Assembly (NCBI RefSeq): GCF_009936215.1
Contig: NZ_AP019551.1
Coordinates: forward strand, 1,822,708-1,886,707
DNA from: Athalassotoga saccharophila
Lineage (GTDB): Bacteria > Thermotogota > Thermotogae > Mesoaciditogales > Mesoaciditogaceae
DNA length: 64,000 nucleotides
Direction of reading: 5' to 3'
The stretch's first letter is position 1. Each line of letters begins with the position of its first letter. The notes beneath the pieces are model-generated. The model had not been told where the DNA came from and made no database searches. It was given only the letters and a program-made list of their open reading frames with translations. A program made the position numbers and the translations under genes. Shown piece by piece: positions 17,230 through 24,736 of the stretch.

Positions 17230-18495
17230 TTATATACCTTCCCTGTAAGATGAAAGTATCAAATAATCCTCAACGTCAAATGTTGCCATGCCATTCTTGT
17301 CTATATAAAAGGTAAGAGGCTCTCCCTTCAGATGATCGAAGGCATGAATGTACAGGTTGTTAAGATTTCCAAAGTTGACCTGAACCCTTCCTCCCGAGAT
17401 CAAATTACCAACGTAAAGCACAAGAGAATTCTCCGTTCTTCTCAAAATCGAGATGACCGATTGTGGATCGCTATTTTTTAGCACGTCCATCTTCCCGTAA
17501 GAAAGAGCCGGTGTGTTCTTTCTCAACTTTACAAGATCTCTTACAAAATTTTCAAAATCCTTATCTCCTTTGGAAAAATCGAGATGAAAATCGTTAAAGA
17601 TATCTGGCCTCTCTCTGATCGCGAACTCCTGACCGTTATACAACAAAATGGCACCCTTTTGAACCATTAAAAACGCTGTCCATGCGCGTAATTTACCGCC
17701 GACATACTTTGCTATACGTTCTTGATCGTGATTTTCGAGAAATCTCAACTTTATATAATCGTCGAATATCTGCTTTTGATATTCGAAATTCGAAGCGTAA
17801 TTAGAAAGTGAATTTTGTCCGGCAAAATACGCCTTTAGAATGTCATAACTATCGTAATCGTAGGTGATATCGAACGCCTGATAAAGGTATGGATCCTTTG
17901 ATTCTGAAAGCCACACGAGATTTTTAACCCCTTCAAGTTCAGATCTTGCCCTGTTCCAGAACCCAATGGGAACAAGGCCTGCCACATCACATCTGAAGCC
18001 ATCTATATCGTAATTCTTTACCCAAAATTTAAGGGTATCTATCAAATAGTCAGAAAGGGCGGGATTTGAAAAATCAAAATCTATTATGTCCGACCAGTCG
18101 GCCACCTTTCTCGTTGGTTTCCCATTTCCATCCCTCATGAACCATTCCGGATGCTTTGCAGCAAGTACGGAATCGGTAGCCATATGGTTAAAAACAACAT
18201 CCATCATCGCCTTCATTCCAAGTTTGTGAATCGAAGAGATAAGACGCTTGAAATCATCCTCATTTCCCAAAGATGGATCTATCGATCTGTAATCCTTTAT
18301 CGCGTATGGAGATCCGAGAGTGCCCTTTCTATTTTCAATTCCCGTCGGATGGACGGGCATAAACCACACATAATCAACGCCTAAATTCTTTATTCTTTCA
18401 AGATCAGCCTCTACCTTTGAAAACCCTCCGTAAGCCCTTGCAAAAACTTCGTATATCACGATCTTTTCAAGATCCTTAGATGTATTTAACGCCAA
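17230..18495 (-). CDS. GH13 family glycoside hydrolase (alpha-amylase-like), cytoplasmic
   Basis: 421 residues with a (beta/alpha)8 barrel. The four GH13 regions are visible: DVVFNHMAT, GFRCDVAGLVP (Asp nucleophile), LVWLSESKDP (Glu acid/base) and FLENHDQERIA. No signal peptide is present, so it probably acts on imported maltodextrin-like oligosaccharides. I place the start at TTG 18495: GGAGG lies 7 bases upstream and the protein then begins ALNTSKDLEKIVIYEVFARAY. The 22-codon extension to 18561 would cross an inverted repeat and the leader. It is first in the operon that runs to the TSUP gene. Confidence 0.87.
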   Translation of the reverse strand: MALNTSKDLEKIVIYEVFARAYGGFSKVEADLERIKNLGVDYVWFMPVHPTGIENRKGTLGSPYAIKDYRSIDPSLGNEDDFKRLISSIHKLGMKAMMDVVFNHMATDSVLAAKHPEWFMRDGNGKPTRKVADWSDIIDFDFSNPALSDYLIDTLKFWVKNYDIDGFRCDVAGLVPIGFWNRARSELEGVKNLVWLSESKDPYLYQAFDITYDYDSYDILKAYFAGQNSLSNYASNFEYQKQIFDDYIKLRFLENHDQERIAKYVGGKLRAWTAFLMVQKGAILLYNGQEFAIRERPDIFNDFHLDFSKGDKDFENFVRDLVKLRKNTPALSYGKMDVLKNSDPQSVISILRRTENSLVLYVGNLISGGRVQVNFGNLNNLYIHAFDHLKGEPLTFYIDKNGMATFDVEDYLILSSYREGI

Positions 18496-18531
18496 GATAA
18501 TGCCTCCATTGTAACTTTTTCTCCATCTGCC

Positions 18532-18546
18532 ATGCACTACGTGCAT
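18532..18546. promoter_or_regulatory. Inverted repeat upstream of GH13 gene (possible operator)
   Basis: ATGCAC-TAC-GTGCAT, arms of 6 bp, lies about 37 bases upstream of the chosen GH13 start and downstream of its AT-rich promoter. The position fits a repressor site or a small 5'-UTR hairpin. No regulator gene is adjacent. Confidence 0.4.
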
Positions 18547-18581
18547 TAACGGATCGACCATTCGTAGTCTGGAAATAACTT

Positions 18582-18612
18582 ATTATATTATATAATCGTA
18601 CAGAGTATATTT
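18582..18612. promoter_or_regulatory. Divergent AT-rich promoter region between GH13 gene and queA
   Basis: On the minus strand TATAAT occurs at 18592-18587 and again at 18587-18582. On the plus strand TATAAT lies at 18591-18596 and TATATT at 18606-18611. The -10 elements of the two directions overlap, and clear -35 boxes are not seen. Confidence 0.5.
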
Positions 18613-18634
18613 TATCACAGGAGGATGTTTTAAA

Positions 18635-19621
18635 TTGAAAATCGAAGATTTCGATTATTATTTGCCCGAATCTCTGATAGCCCAGAGTCCGGTCAATCCA
18701 AGAGATCACTCAAAATTAATGGTGATTCACAAAGAAACGGGAGAAATAGAGCACAGGATCTTTTACAACATAATAGATTATCTGAACAAAGATGATTTAC
18801 TCATTTTAAATGAGACCAAAGTCATAAGGGCCCGCCTAATCGGAAAAAAAGAAACGGGTGCGAATGTCGAGGTTTTTTTACTCAAAAAGGTAGACGATAA
18901 AAGGTGGCAAACACTCGTAAGACCCGGCGGGAAAATAAAGGAAGGCACGAAGATCATCTTTAACGGTGCCGAAGGTATATGCGTCAAACACCTCTCTGAC
19001 GGAACAAGATACTTTGAATTCAACGTTGGAGACGAAGAACTCGAAAGAATAGGCGAGATTCCACTTCCACCTTATATAAAAAAGCCTCTCGAAGATCCGT
19101 CCCGTTATCAGACCGTCTACGCAAAAGATCCCGGGTCCGTTGCGGCTCCAACGGCAGGCCTTCATTTCACAGATCGTCTTCTTGATGAGATAAGCGCGAA
19201 GGGTGTTAAAATATTGAAGGTGACCCTCGATGTGGGTCTTGACACATTTAGACCTATACATGAAAAAGAGATCGAGGATCATAAGATGCATACTGAAAAT
19301 TACAGGATTCCCGAAGAGGTCATAGAGGAGATAAAGCACAAAAAGGGAAGGGTGATAGCGGTAGGGACGACCGTTGTAAGGACTCTCGAATCGTGGGCAA
19401 AGACGGGCCAACTTCACGGAGACACATCTCTTTACATATATCCGCCTTACAAATTCAAAGTTGTGGAAGGACTTATAACAAATTTTCATCTTCCAAAATC
19501 TTCTTTGATAGTCCTTGTGTCTGCATTTGCGGGGAGGGAACTTGTTATGAAGGCGTACAAAATGGCAGTTGAAAATGGCTACAGATTTTTTTCATTCGGA
19601 GACGCTTGTTTATTCATCTGA
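18635..19621 (+). CDS. queA: S-adenosylmethionine:tRNA ribosyltransferase-isomerase
   Basis: 328 residues, close to the family norm of about 340. DFDYYLPESLIAQSPVNPRDHSKLMV is the diagnostic N-terminus, and SVAAPTAGLHFT and VGTTVVRTLES are conserved QueA motifs. It adds the epoxycyclopentane unit to 7-aminomethyl-7-deazaguanine in tRNA anticodons on the way to queuosine. The TTG start at 18635 follows AGGAGGATG. It heads a plus-strand operon running to the acetamidase gene. Confidence 0.96.
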   Translation: MKIEDFDYYLPESLIAQSPVNPRDHSKLMVIHKETGEIEHRIFYNIIDYLNKDDLLILNETKVIRARLIGKKETGANVEVFLLKKVDDKRWQTLVRPGGKIKEGTKIIFNGAEGICVKHLSDGTRYFEFNVGDEELERIGEIPLPPYIKKPLEDPSRYQTVYAKDPGSVAAPTAGLHFTDRLLDEISAKGVKILKVTLDVGLDTFRPIHEKEIEDHKMHTENYRIPEEVIEEIKHKKGRVIAVGTTVVRTLESWAKTGQLHGDTSLYIYPPYKFKVVEGLITNFHLPKSSLIVLVSAFAGRELVMKAYKMAVENGYRFFSFGDACLFI

Positions 19622-19622
19622 C

Positions 19623-20276
19623 ATGGAAAAGCCAAGAGAGCGGGCTCTAAAGCGAGGAATAGAAACTCTTAGCGATGCCGAACTTGTATCTATCCTTTTG
19701 AGAACGGGAACGAAAGGTAAGAATTTTTTGGAAGTTGCCGAAGAACTCTTAAACAAGTTCGATAATTCTTTTGTTAAAATGAAAAATGCCTCTTTTCAAG
19801 AGTTTTTCGATTCCTCTTTAGGAATAGGAGAGGCAAAATCTTTAGCCATAAAGGCGGCGCTCGAGATAGGAAACAGAATGTGGAAGGAATCTCTTAAGGA
19901 AAAGAAATTTCTTAAATCCGCAGAGGATGTTTACGATTTTTGCAAAGATATGACACTTGCGACAGTTGAGTATGTAAGAGTTATAGCGCTCGATTCTCAA
20001 CTGGGAATCATAGCGGTAAAGGATTTAACAGTAGGGACTGCAAATACCTCTTTGATCCATCCACGAGAGATCTTTGGAATGGCCATAAGATATCCCTCAT
20101 CTGGAGTGATAGTCATTCACAACCATCCATCTGGAAATCCCAATCCAAGCAAGGAAGATGAAGATGTAACGTACAAGATCAAAGAGGCCGGAGAGATTCT
20201 CGGAATAAAACTGATCGATCATGTTATCGTAGGATCGAAGGGTTTTTACAGTTTCTCGAAAATGTCGAAGATATGA
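19623..20276 (+). CDS. radC: RadC-family JAB/MPN domain protein
   Basis: Start chosen at ATG 19623, directly after the queA stop, giving 217 residues that begin MEKPRERALKRG, the usual RadC N-terminus with a helix-hairpin-helix region (LSDAELVSILLRTGTKGKN). The C-terminal metalloprotease-like fold has the JAMM ligands in VIHNHPSGNPNPSKEDEDVT. RadC was once linked to DNA repair, but its role is unsettled. An ATG at 19569 would extend it by 18 residues inside queA without a conserved match. Confidence 0.92.
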   Translation: MEKPRERALKRGIETLSDAELVSILLRTGTKGKNFLEVAEELLNKFDNSFVKMKNASFQEFFDSSLGIGEAKSLAIKAALEIGNRMWKESLKEKKFLKSAEDVYDFCKDMTLATVEYVRVIALDSQLGIIAVKDLTVGTANTSLIHPREIFGMAIRYPSSGVIVIHNHPSGNPNPSKEDEDVTYKIKEAGEILGIKLIDHVIVGSKGFYSFSKMSKI

Positions 20277-20289
20277 GAGGAGGGTTCAG

Positions 20290-21699
20290 ATGAGAGTTAT
20301 AAATTTCATGGATACAACGCTTCGGGACGCCCACCAATCTTTACTGGCAACGAGAATGAAAACTTCTGAAATGCTTCCAGTACTTGAAGAGATGGACGAG
20401 ATAGGATACGAAGCGTTCGAAATGTGGGGTGGCGCAACTTTTGATTCCTGTTTGAGGTATCTTAACGAAGATCCATGGGAAAGACTCAAAGAAATAAGAA
20501 AAAGGGTCAAAAAAACAAAATTGCAAATGCTTCTGAGGGGCCAGAATATACTCGGTTATTCGAATTATCCCGATGATATTCTTGAACTTTTCATAAAGAA
20601 GATGGGAGAAGATGGCATAGACGTTGTAAGGATCTTCGACGCTTTGAATGATCCGAGAAATCTCGAAAAACCTGTAGAATACGCGAAAAAATACGGTATG
20701 CACGTTCAGGGAGCGATAAGTTACACCGTTAGTCCGGTCCACACGATAGAAAAATACGTCGAATTTGCAAAATCAATAGTGGAGATGGGTGTAGATTCTC
20801 TGTGCATAAAGGATATGGCTGGCCTTTTAACCGCTCCTCAATCTTACAAACTCGTAAAAGCCCTTAAGAAAAAATTCGATTTGCCCGTTGAGGTTCATTC
20901 TCACTTCACAAGCGGCCTTGCAGATGCTGCTTACTGGGCGGCAATAGAGGCCGGGGCCGATATAATAGACACGGCGACAAGCGCTCTCGCCTACGGTACA
21001 AGCCAGCCTGCCGTCGAGCCCTTTGTCGTGATGATAAAAGACAGTGAAGAGTTCGAGACAAGATTGGATATGGAAAAGATAAATCACGTCAACGATCATT
21101 TCATAAAGGTGAGGGCAAATCACAGATCGGAAGATGTGGCGATGACCTCGATAGATTCGAGAATTTTCTCGGCCCAGGTGCCCGGAGGAATGCTTTCAAA
21201 TCTTGTAAGCCAACTTAAAGCCCAAAATGCCCTTGACAAGTACGACGAGGTTATGAAAGAAATACCCAAAGTGAGAGAGGATCTTGGCTTTCCTCCCCTT
21301 GTAACCCCGACAAGTCAGATCGTAGGCGTTCAGGCTGTTTTGAACGTTTTAAATGGTGAAAGGTACAAGATGGTTACAAAAGAGACAAAAAATTACGTCA
21401 AGGGCATGTACGGAAAATCTCCCGCACCGATAAGCAAGGAGATAATCAAAAAGATCCTTGGAAATGAAAAGCCAATAGACGTAAGGCCCGCAGACCTTCT
21501 CGAGCCAGGTCTTGAAAGGGCAAGAAAGGAAATAGGAGAACTCGCCCAAAGTGATGAAGACCTTCTCAGTTACGCGCTCTTTCCGCAAATAGCAAGGCCT
21601 TTCCTCGAGAAGAAATACATTGCAAAGGTTAAAGTAGACTTCAAAATCGCAGACGACTATTCTTCAAAATTTCCGGAATCATCGATTTATCCGGTGTGA
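20290..21699 (+). CDS. oadA: Oxaloacetate decarboxylase alpha-type carboxyltransferase lacking biotin domain
   Basis: 469 residues of the carboxyltransferase barrel. DTTLRDAHQSLLATR, FEMWGGATFD, LLRGQN, FDALND and the Zn ligands in VEVHSHFTSG are standard for OadA, pyruvate carboxylase B and the transcarboxylase 5S subunit. The protein ends at about residue 469 without the biotinyl domain (no MKM motif), so a separate biotin carrier is needed. It moves CO2 between carboxybiotin and pyruvate/oxaloacetate. A Na+-pumping beta subunit is not in the window, so decarboxylase and transcarboxylase roles cannot be separated. Confidence 0.88.
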   Translation: MRVINFMDTTLRDAHQSLLATRMKTSEMLPVLEEMDEIGYEAFEMWGGATFDSCLRYLNEDPWERLKEIRKRVKKTKLQMLLRGQNILGYSNYPDDILELFIKKMGEDGIDVVRIFDALNDPRNLEKPVEYAKKYGMHVQGAISYTVSPVHTIEKYVEFAKSIVEMGVDSLCIKDMAGLLTAPQSYKLVKALKKKFDLPVEVHSHFTSGLADAAYWAAIEAGADIIDTATSALAYGTSQPAVEPFVVMIKDSEEFETRLDMEKINHVNDHFIKVRANHRSEDVAMTSIDSRIFSAQVPGGMLSNLVSQLKAQNALDKYDEVMKEIPKVREDLGFPPLVTPTSQIVGVQAVLNVLNGERYKMVTKETKNYVKGMYGKSPAPISKEIIKKILGNEKPIDVRPADLLEPGLERARKEIGELAQSDEDLLSYALFPQIARPFLEKKYIAKVKVDFKIADDYSSKFPESSIYPV

Positions 21700-22247
21700 T
21701 CATGAGAAGCGCAAGAATAGGAAATACGCTTATAGAGATAAAACAGTGCGATATAACGAAAGAAAGGGTTGACGCCATAGTCAATGCGGCCAATTCCCAT
21801 CTCGTGCACGGTGGAGGGGTGGCACTTGCAATATCAATGGCAGGTGGCGATATCATAAACAAAGAATCCCGTGAGTACATTCAAAAATATGGTCCGATCA
21901 ATACGGGAGAGGTGGCAGTTACATCTGCCGGACAGTTAAATGCGAAATTCGTAATACACACAGTCGGTCCGGTGTGGGGTGAAGGAAAAGAAGAGGAAAA
22001 ACTTTCAAAAGCCTTTGAAAATGTTCTCAAAAAGGCCGAGGAACTCAATTTAAAGAGTCTTACATTTCCGGCGATAAGTTCGGGCATATATGGCTTCCCG
22101 AAAGACAGATGCGCAAGGATATTCTACGAAGTTGTAAAGAGATATTTTTCCGGCAAATCCTCGATAGAATTAGTTAGGATGTGTTTGTATTCAAGAGAAG
22201 ATCTTGAAATTTTTGAAAAAGTCTTTGATTCAATTGGAGGTCTTTGA
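21696..22247 (+). CDS. Macrodomain protein (archaeal Af1521-like ADP-ribose-binding/hydrolase)
   Basis: 183 residues, one macrodomain. The ADP-ribose-binding signatures are VDAIVNAANSHLVHGGGVALAI, GEVAVTSAGQL, FVIHTVGPVWG and PAISSGIYGFP. The wording around HGGGVALAI is closer to archaeal Af1521-type domains than to MacroD. Such proteins remove ADP-ribose from proteins or deacetylate O-acetyl-ADP-ribose. It overlaps the carboxyltransferase stop and the acetamidase start by four bases each, so the three genes are translated together. Confidence 0.9.
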   Translation: MIMRSARIGNTLIEIKQCDITKERVDAIVNAANSHLVHGGGVALAISMAGGDIINKESREYIQKYGPINTGEVAVTSAGQLNAKFVIHTVGPVWGEGKEEEKLSKAFENVLKKAEELNLKSLTFPAISSGIYGFPKDRCARIFYEVVKRYFSGKSSIELVRMCLYSREDLEIFEKVFDSIGGL

Positions 22248-23152
22248 TGATAGAGATAAAGAGTACAGATCATTTCTTCAATTTTTCTCCCAAAAACAAA
22301 CCAGTTGTAAAGGTTTCATCTGGAACAATCTTGGAAGTTGAGACGATGGATTGTTTTTCGAATCAAATTCAAAATCCCTCAGACACGCTGAACTCGATCG
22401 ATTGGTCCAAGATAAACCCTGCGACAGGGCCCATCTTTGTCGAAGAGGCTGAAGAAGGCGACACTCTAAAAATAGAGATAATGAACATATCGATAGCAAA
22501 TCAGGGCGTTATCGTAAGCGGAAAGGGCGAAGGACTTTTGGGCCATCTTATGGACGATCTTCACGTGAAGATCGTTCAGATAAAAAAAGACATGATAATC
22601 TTTGATTCGAAACTTTCAATTCCCGTAAACAAAATGATAGGAGTAATAGGTGTTGCTCCCAAAAGCGGAGAGATAAGTTGTGGCATCCCAGGTCCACACG
22701 GTGGAAATATGGACAACATGATGATAACAACTGGATCGACGCTTTATCTGCCGGTATACACCAAAGGAGCCCTTTTGGGAATTGGAGATTTGCACGCTGC
22801 CATGGGAGACGGAGAGATAGGCGTAAGCGGAGTCGAAGTCGCAGGAAATGTCAAGATAAGGGTAAAGGTTTTGAAGAATTTGAAGATAAAAGATCCTGTC
22901 CTATCAGACGATCAGTACTTTACAACGATTTCATCTGCAAAGACAATAGATGCGGCTATAAAACAGTCCGCAGAGGAGATGGCAAATATTCTGAAAGAAA
23001 GATTACCATTGAATATGCATGAGATCGTTATGCTCATGAGTATATCCGGTCATGCAGAAATTTGTCAGGTTGTCGATCCTCTTAAGACCGCAAGATTCGT
23101 AATGCCAAACTGGATTCTAAATGCGTACAAATTCGATCTTACCAGTTCTTAA
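22244..23152 (+). CDS. Acetamidase/formamidase family protein
   Basis: 302 residues of the FmdA/AmdA family. GPIFVEEAEEGDTLKIEI, IPGPHGGNMDN and IGDLHAAMGDGEIGVSGVEVAG match the conserved core that holds the active-site metal region. These enzymes release ammonia from short amides; the substrate is unknown. The 3' end overlaps the convergent pilin gene by 14 bases. Confidence 0.9.
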   Translation: MMIEIKSTDHFFNFSPKNKPVVKVSSGTILEVETMDCFSNQIQNPSDTLNSIDWSKINPATGPIFVEEAEEGDTLKIEIMNISIANQGVIVSGKGEGLLGHLMDDLHVKIVQIKKDMIIFDSKLSIPVNKMIGVIGVAPKSGEISCGIPGPHGGNMDNMMITTGSTLYLPVYTKGALLGIGDLHAAMGDGEIGVSGVEVAGNVKIRVKVLKNLKIKDPVLSDDQYFTTISSAKTIDAAIKQSAEEMANILKERLPLNMHEIVMLMSISGHAEICQVVDPLKTARFVMPNWILNAYKFDLTSS

Positions 23153-23561
23153 GCAGGATAACCCTTTCCATGGGCAGATTGTTTCCAGTCGCAATTATCG
23201 AAGGCGAATACTTCGAAACGCTTGAAGCCGTGATATCGGGATTTTTATACCACACATTTACAATCGTCAAAGTTCCACTTTTAGACACGCTCAGATCGTA
23301 GTCTTTTAAGATCTTCGATTGATCGCCAAAGTAAGGAGAAAGTTCATCTATACCAGAAGGAATTTTGCGATCTAAATAAAAAGATTGCATCACGGCTACC
23401 GTTATCTCGGAAAGATTTGTAGCAACGGTAAGGGAGCGTGCCTGATTTATTATCATCACGCCGATAGGAACGAATGCAGATATTATCGCCGCTATTATTG
23501 CCAAAACGATCAAAAGTTCTACAAGAGAAAAGCCTGCAGATCTAAAATTGCTTCGTCGCAT
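23139..23561 (-). CDS. Type IV pilin-like (prepilin) protein
   Basis: 140 residues from ATG 23561. The N-terminus RRSNFRSAG-FSLVELLIVLAIIAAI has the class III cleavage site (G before FSLVE, Glu at mature position 5) followed by a hydrophobic helix, so it is processed by a PilD-type peptidase. The rest is a small non-conserved head domain (NVWYKNPDITAS). It may be a minor pilin or pseudopilin. The start codon and its weak GGAAG site lie in the loop of a 10-bp hairpin, 26 bases after the cold-shock gene. No other pilus genes adjoin. Confidence 0.82.
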   Translation of the reverse strand: MRRSNFRSAGFSLVELLIVLAIIAAIISAFVPIGVMIINQARSLTVATNLSEITVAVMQSFYLDRKIPSGIDELSPYFGDQSKILKDYDLSVSKSGTLTIVNVWYKNPDITASSVSKYSPSIIATGNNLPMERVILLKNW

Positions 23562-23578
23562 CTTCCAGCGAAGCAATT
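23546..23578 (-). promoter_or_regulatory. Hairpin enclosing pilin ribosome binding site, after the cold-shock gene
   Basis: Perfect 10-bp arms AATTGCTTCG (23578-23569) and CGAAGCAATT (23555-23546) on the minus strand enclose a 13-base loop CTGGAAGATGCGA that holds the GGAAG site and the ATG of the pilin gene. A TTTT run partly overlaps the 3' arm. It may end the cold-shock transcript, gate pilin translation, or both. Confidence 0.6.
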
Positions 23579-23586
23579 GTTGGATA

Positions 23587-23784
23587 TTAAGCGGGTTTAA
23601 CGTTAGATGCCTGTTTCCCTTTAGGTCCTTCTGTGACATCGAAGGTCACTTTTTGATTTTCTTTTAATTCTTTGTATCCTCCGCCTTGAATGGCCGAATA
23701 ATGAACAAAAATATCCGTTCCATCCTCGGCAGTTATGAAACCAAAGCCTTTCTTTGCGTCAAACCACTTTACAGTACCCTTCAT
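23587..23784 (-). CDS. Cold shock protein (CspA family)
   Basis: 65 residues, a single cold-shock domain. RNP1 KGFGFI and RNP2 DIFVHYSAI are intact, and the N-terminus [13 protein letters not shown] is canonical. It binds single-stranded RNA/DNA and acts as an RNA chaperone. AAGGAGG precedes the ATG, and a promoter lies immediately upstream, giving a short leader (about 22 nt) rather than the long thermosensing leader of E. coli cspA. Confidence 0.97.
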   Translation of the reverse strand: MKGTVKWFDAKKGFGFITAEDGTDIFVHYSAIQGGGYKELKENQKVTFDVTEGPKGKQASNVKPA

Positions 23785-23812
23785 TTCTTGCCTCCTTAAA
23801 ATCTATCGTCTT

Positions 23813-23841
23813 ATTATATTCCAATTTTTGCTAAAATCCAA
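23813..23841 (-). promoter_or_regulatory. Promoter of the cold-shock gene
   Basis: Minus strand TTGGAT (23841-23836), 17-base spacer, TATAAT (23818-23813). The expected start is near 23806. Confidence 0.7.
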
Positions 23842-23900
23842 ATGAACCTATCAAAAAAATGGAAGTCAAATATGTGATTGTGCAAATAAAATTAGACGTA

Positions 23901-23929
23901 TTGAAAGTATTTCAATTTTGGTGTATAAT
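23901..23929 (+). promoter_or_regulatory. Strong sigma-70-type promoter for the acidic protein gene
   Basis: TTGAAA (23901-23906) and TATAAT (23924-23929) with a 17-base spacer, 33 bases before an ATG that has CTGGAGGTAATC as ribosome binding site. Confidence 0.78.
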
Positions 23930-23961
23930 TCATTCTCGACAATTTCAACCTGGAGGTAATC

Positions 23962-24348
23962 ATGTTGGACAGAGAATTAAAGGAAAAGATCGATGAAGTT
24001 TCTTCTCTCATCAACGACAGTGAGATTTACGATTATTCAAATCCGGAAATAGTCTGGGACGATGAGGCCGGATATTCCATTGAAGAAGAAGAATCCGTAC
24101 TCGAGGATCTTGTATGGGGTGGAATGACAGAATCAGAGGCAAAGACCATTCTCAAAGAATACAAAGAGCGCCTTCAAAGGGCTTCAAAGATCGTCAAACA
24201 AATGATAGACGAAGGAACCATCGCTTCAGAAGATGAAATATGGGACTACATCGATGAAGACGAAGATGAGGATTTCTACTCCGATGAAGAGGAAGAAGAA
24301 GAGGATAACGAAGAATACGACGAAGGAGAAGATGAAGAAGACAGATAA
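23962..24348 (+). CDS. Small highly acidic protein of unknown function
   Basis: 128 residues, not recognised. Residues 1-95 look helical (ELKEKIDEVSSLINDSEIY and AKTILKEYKERLQRASKIVK), and the last 35 or so residues are almost only Asp and Glu with a few Tyr/Ser, ending EDEEDR. No membrane segment or signal peptide is present. A strong promoter, good ribosome binding site and own terminator make it a stand-alone, probably well-expressed gene. Acidic tails of this kind occur on nucleic-acid-mimic or ribosome-associated proteins, but no function is claimed. Confidence 0.75.
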   Translation: MLDRELKEKIDEVSSLINDSEIYDYSNPEIVWDDEAGYSIEEEESVLEDLVWGGMTESEAKTILKEYKERLQRASKIVKQMIDEGTIASEDEIWDYIDEDEDEDFYSDEEEEEEDNEEYDEGEDEEDR

Positions 24349-24350
24349 GT

Positions 24351-24373
24351 AAAGCCGGCAAAAGCCGGCTTTA
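24351..24373. terminator. Bidirectional terminator between acidic protein and NifX-like genes
   Basis: AAAGCCGGC / GCCGGCTTT stem of 9 bp with an AAAA loop. It serves the plus-strand gene and, reading the other way, overlaps the stop of the minus-strand NifX-like gene. Confidence 0.8.
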
Positions 24374-24736
24374 GTCTTTTAAAATATCTCCTTTGTACTG
24401 TGAATCGATTTTTCCCGAAATGTAAGCGTCAATTGCATCCTTCAAAGTTCCCGAAGCGTAGGGATAGACTTTTATGCCGTTTTCGGTCAAAATCTCGTAG
24501 GCCCTCTGGCCAAGGCTGCCAGCAACAAGTACGTTGACTTTGTTCTTGATCAAAAATGATGGCACATTGCCCTGGGCATGTTGTCCTTCAAAAGGATTTT
24601 CTCTGAATTCAACAGATTCAATTTTGCCATTTTCCAATTCGACGAAGGCAAAGAATGGAGCATGACCAAAATGTCCGGATATTTCGGCTTCCATTCCCTC
24701 ATTTCCCATAACAGGTACCGCTATCAACATTTTCAT
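24371..24736 (-). CDS. NifX/NifB-type dinitrogenase cofactor-domain protein
   Basis: 121 residues of the family named for nitrogenase FeMo-cofactor biosynthesis (PF02579 type). IAVPVMGNEGMEAEISGHFGHAPFF, GQHAQGNVPSFL and VLVAGSLGQRAYEIL are typical. In organisms without nitrogenase these small proteins accompany iron-sulfur ATPases, as at 56218-58249 here, and are thought to carry metal clusters. Its start overlaps the hydrolase stop by four bases. Confidence 0.85.
   Translation of the reverse strand: MKMLIAVPVMGNEGMEAEISGHFGHAPFFAFVELENGKIESVEFRENPFEGQHAQGNVPSFLIKNKVNVLVAGSLGQRAYEILTENGIKVYPYASGTLKDAIDAYISGKIDSQYKGDILKD

Noticed and set aside
18496-18561. Longer GH13 start at 18561
   Set aside because: The extension covers an inverted repeat and lacks a good ribosome binding site, while TTG 18495 has GGAGG at the right distance and begins at the conserved domain.
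19569-19622. RadC start inside queA
   Set aside because: Family N-termini begin near PRERALKRG, and ATG 23 bases from conserved sequence directly follows the queA stop at 19623.
23562-23639. Longer pilin start overlapping the cold-shock gene
   Set aside because: The prepilin N-terminus needs a short charged leader before G-FSLVE; ATG 23561 gives this, and the extension would be out-of-frame cold-shock sequence.
23962-24348. Acidic protein as RNA polymerase delta subunit or NAP-type protein
   Set aside because: The acidic tail alone recalls these, but the N-terminal half shows no matching motif.
24371-24736. Evidence of nitrogen fixation
   Set aside because: NifX-like domains are widespread without nitrogenase, and no nifHDK-type gene is in the window.
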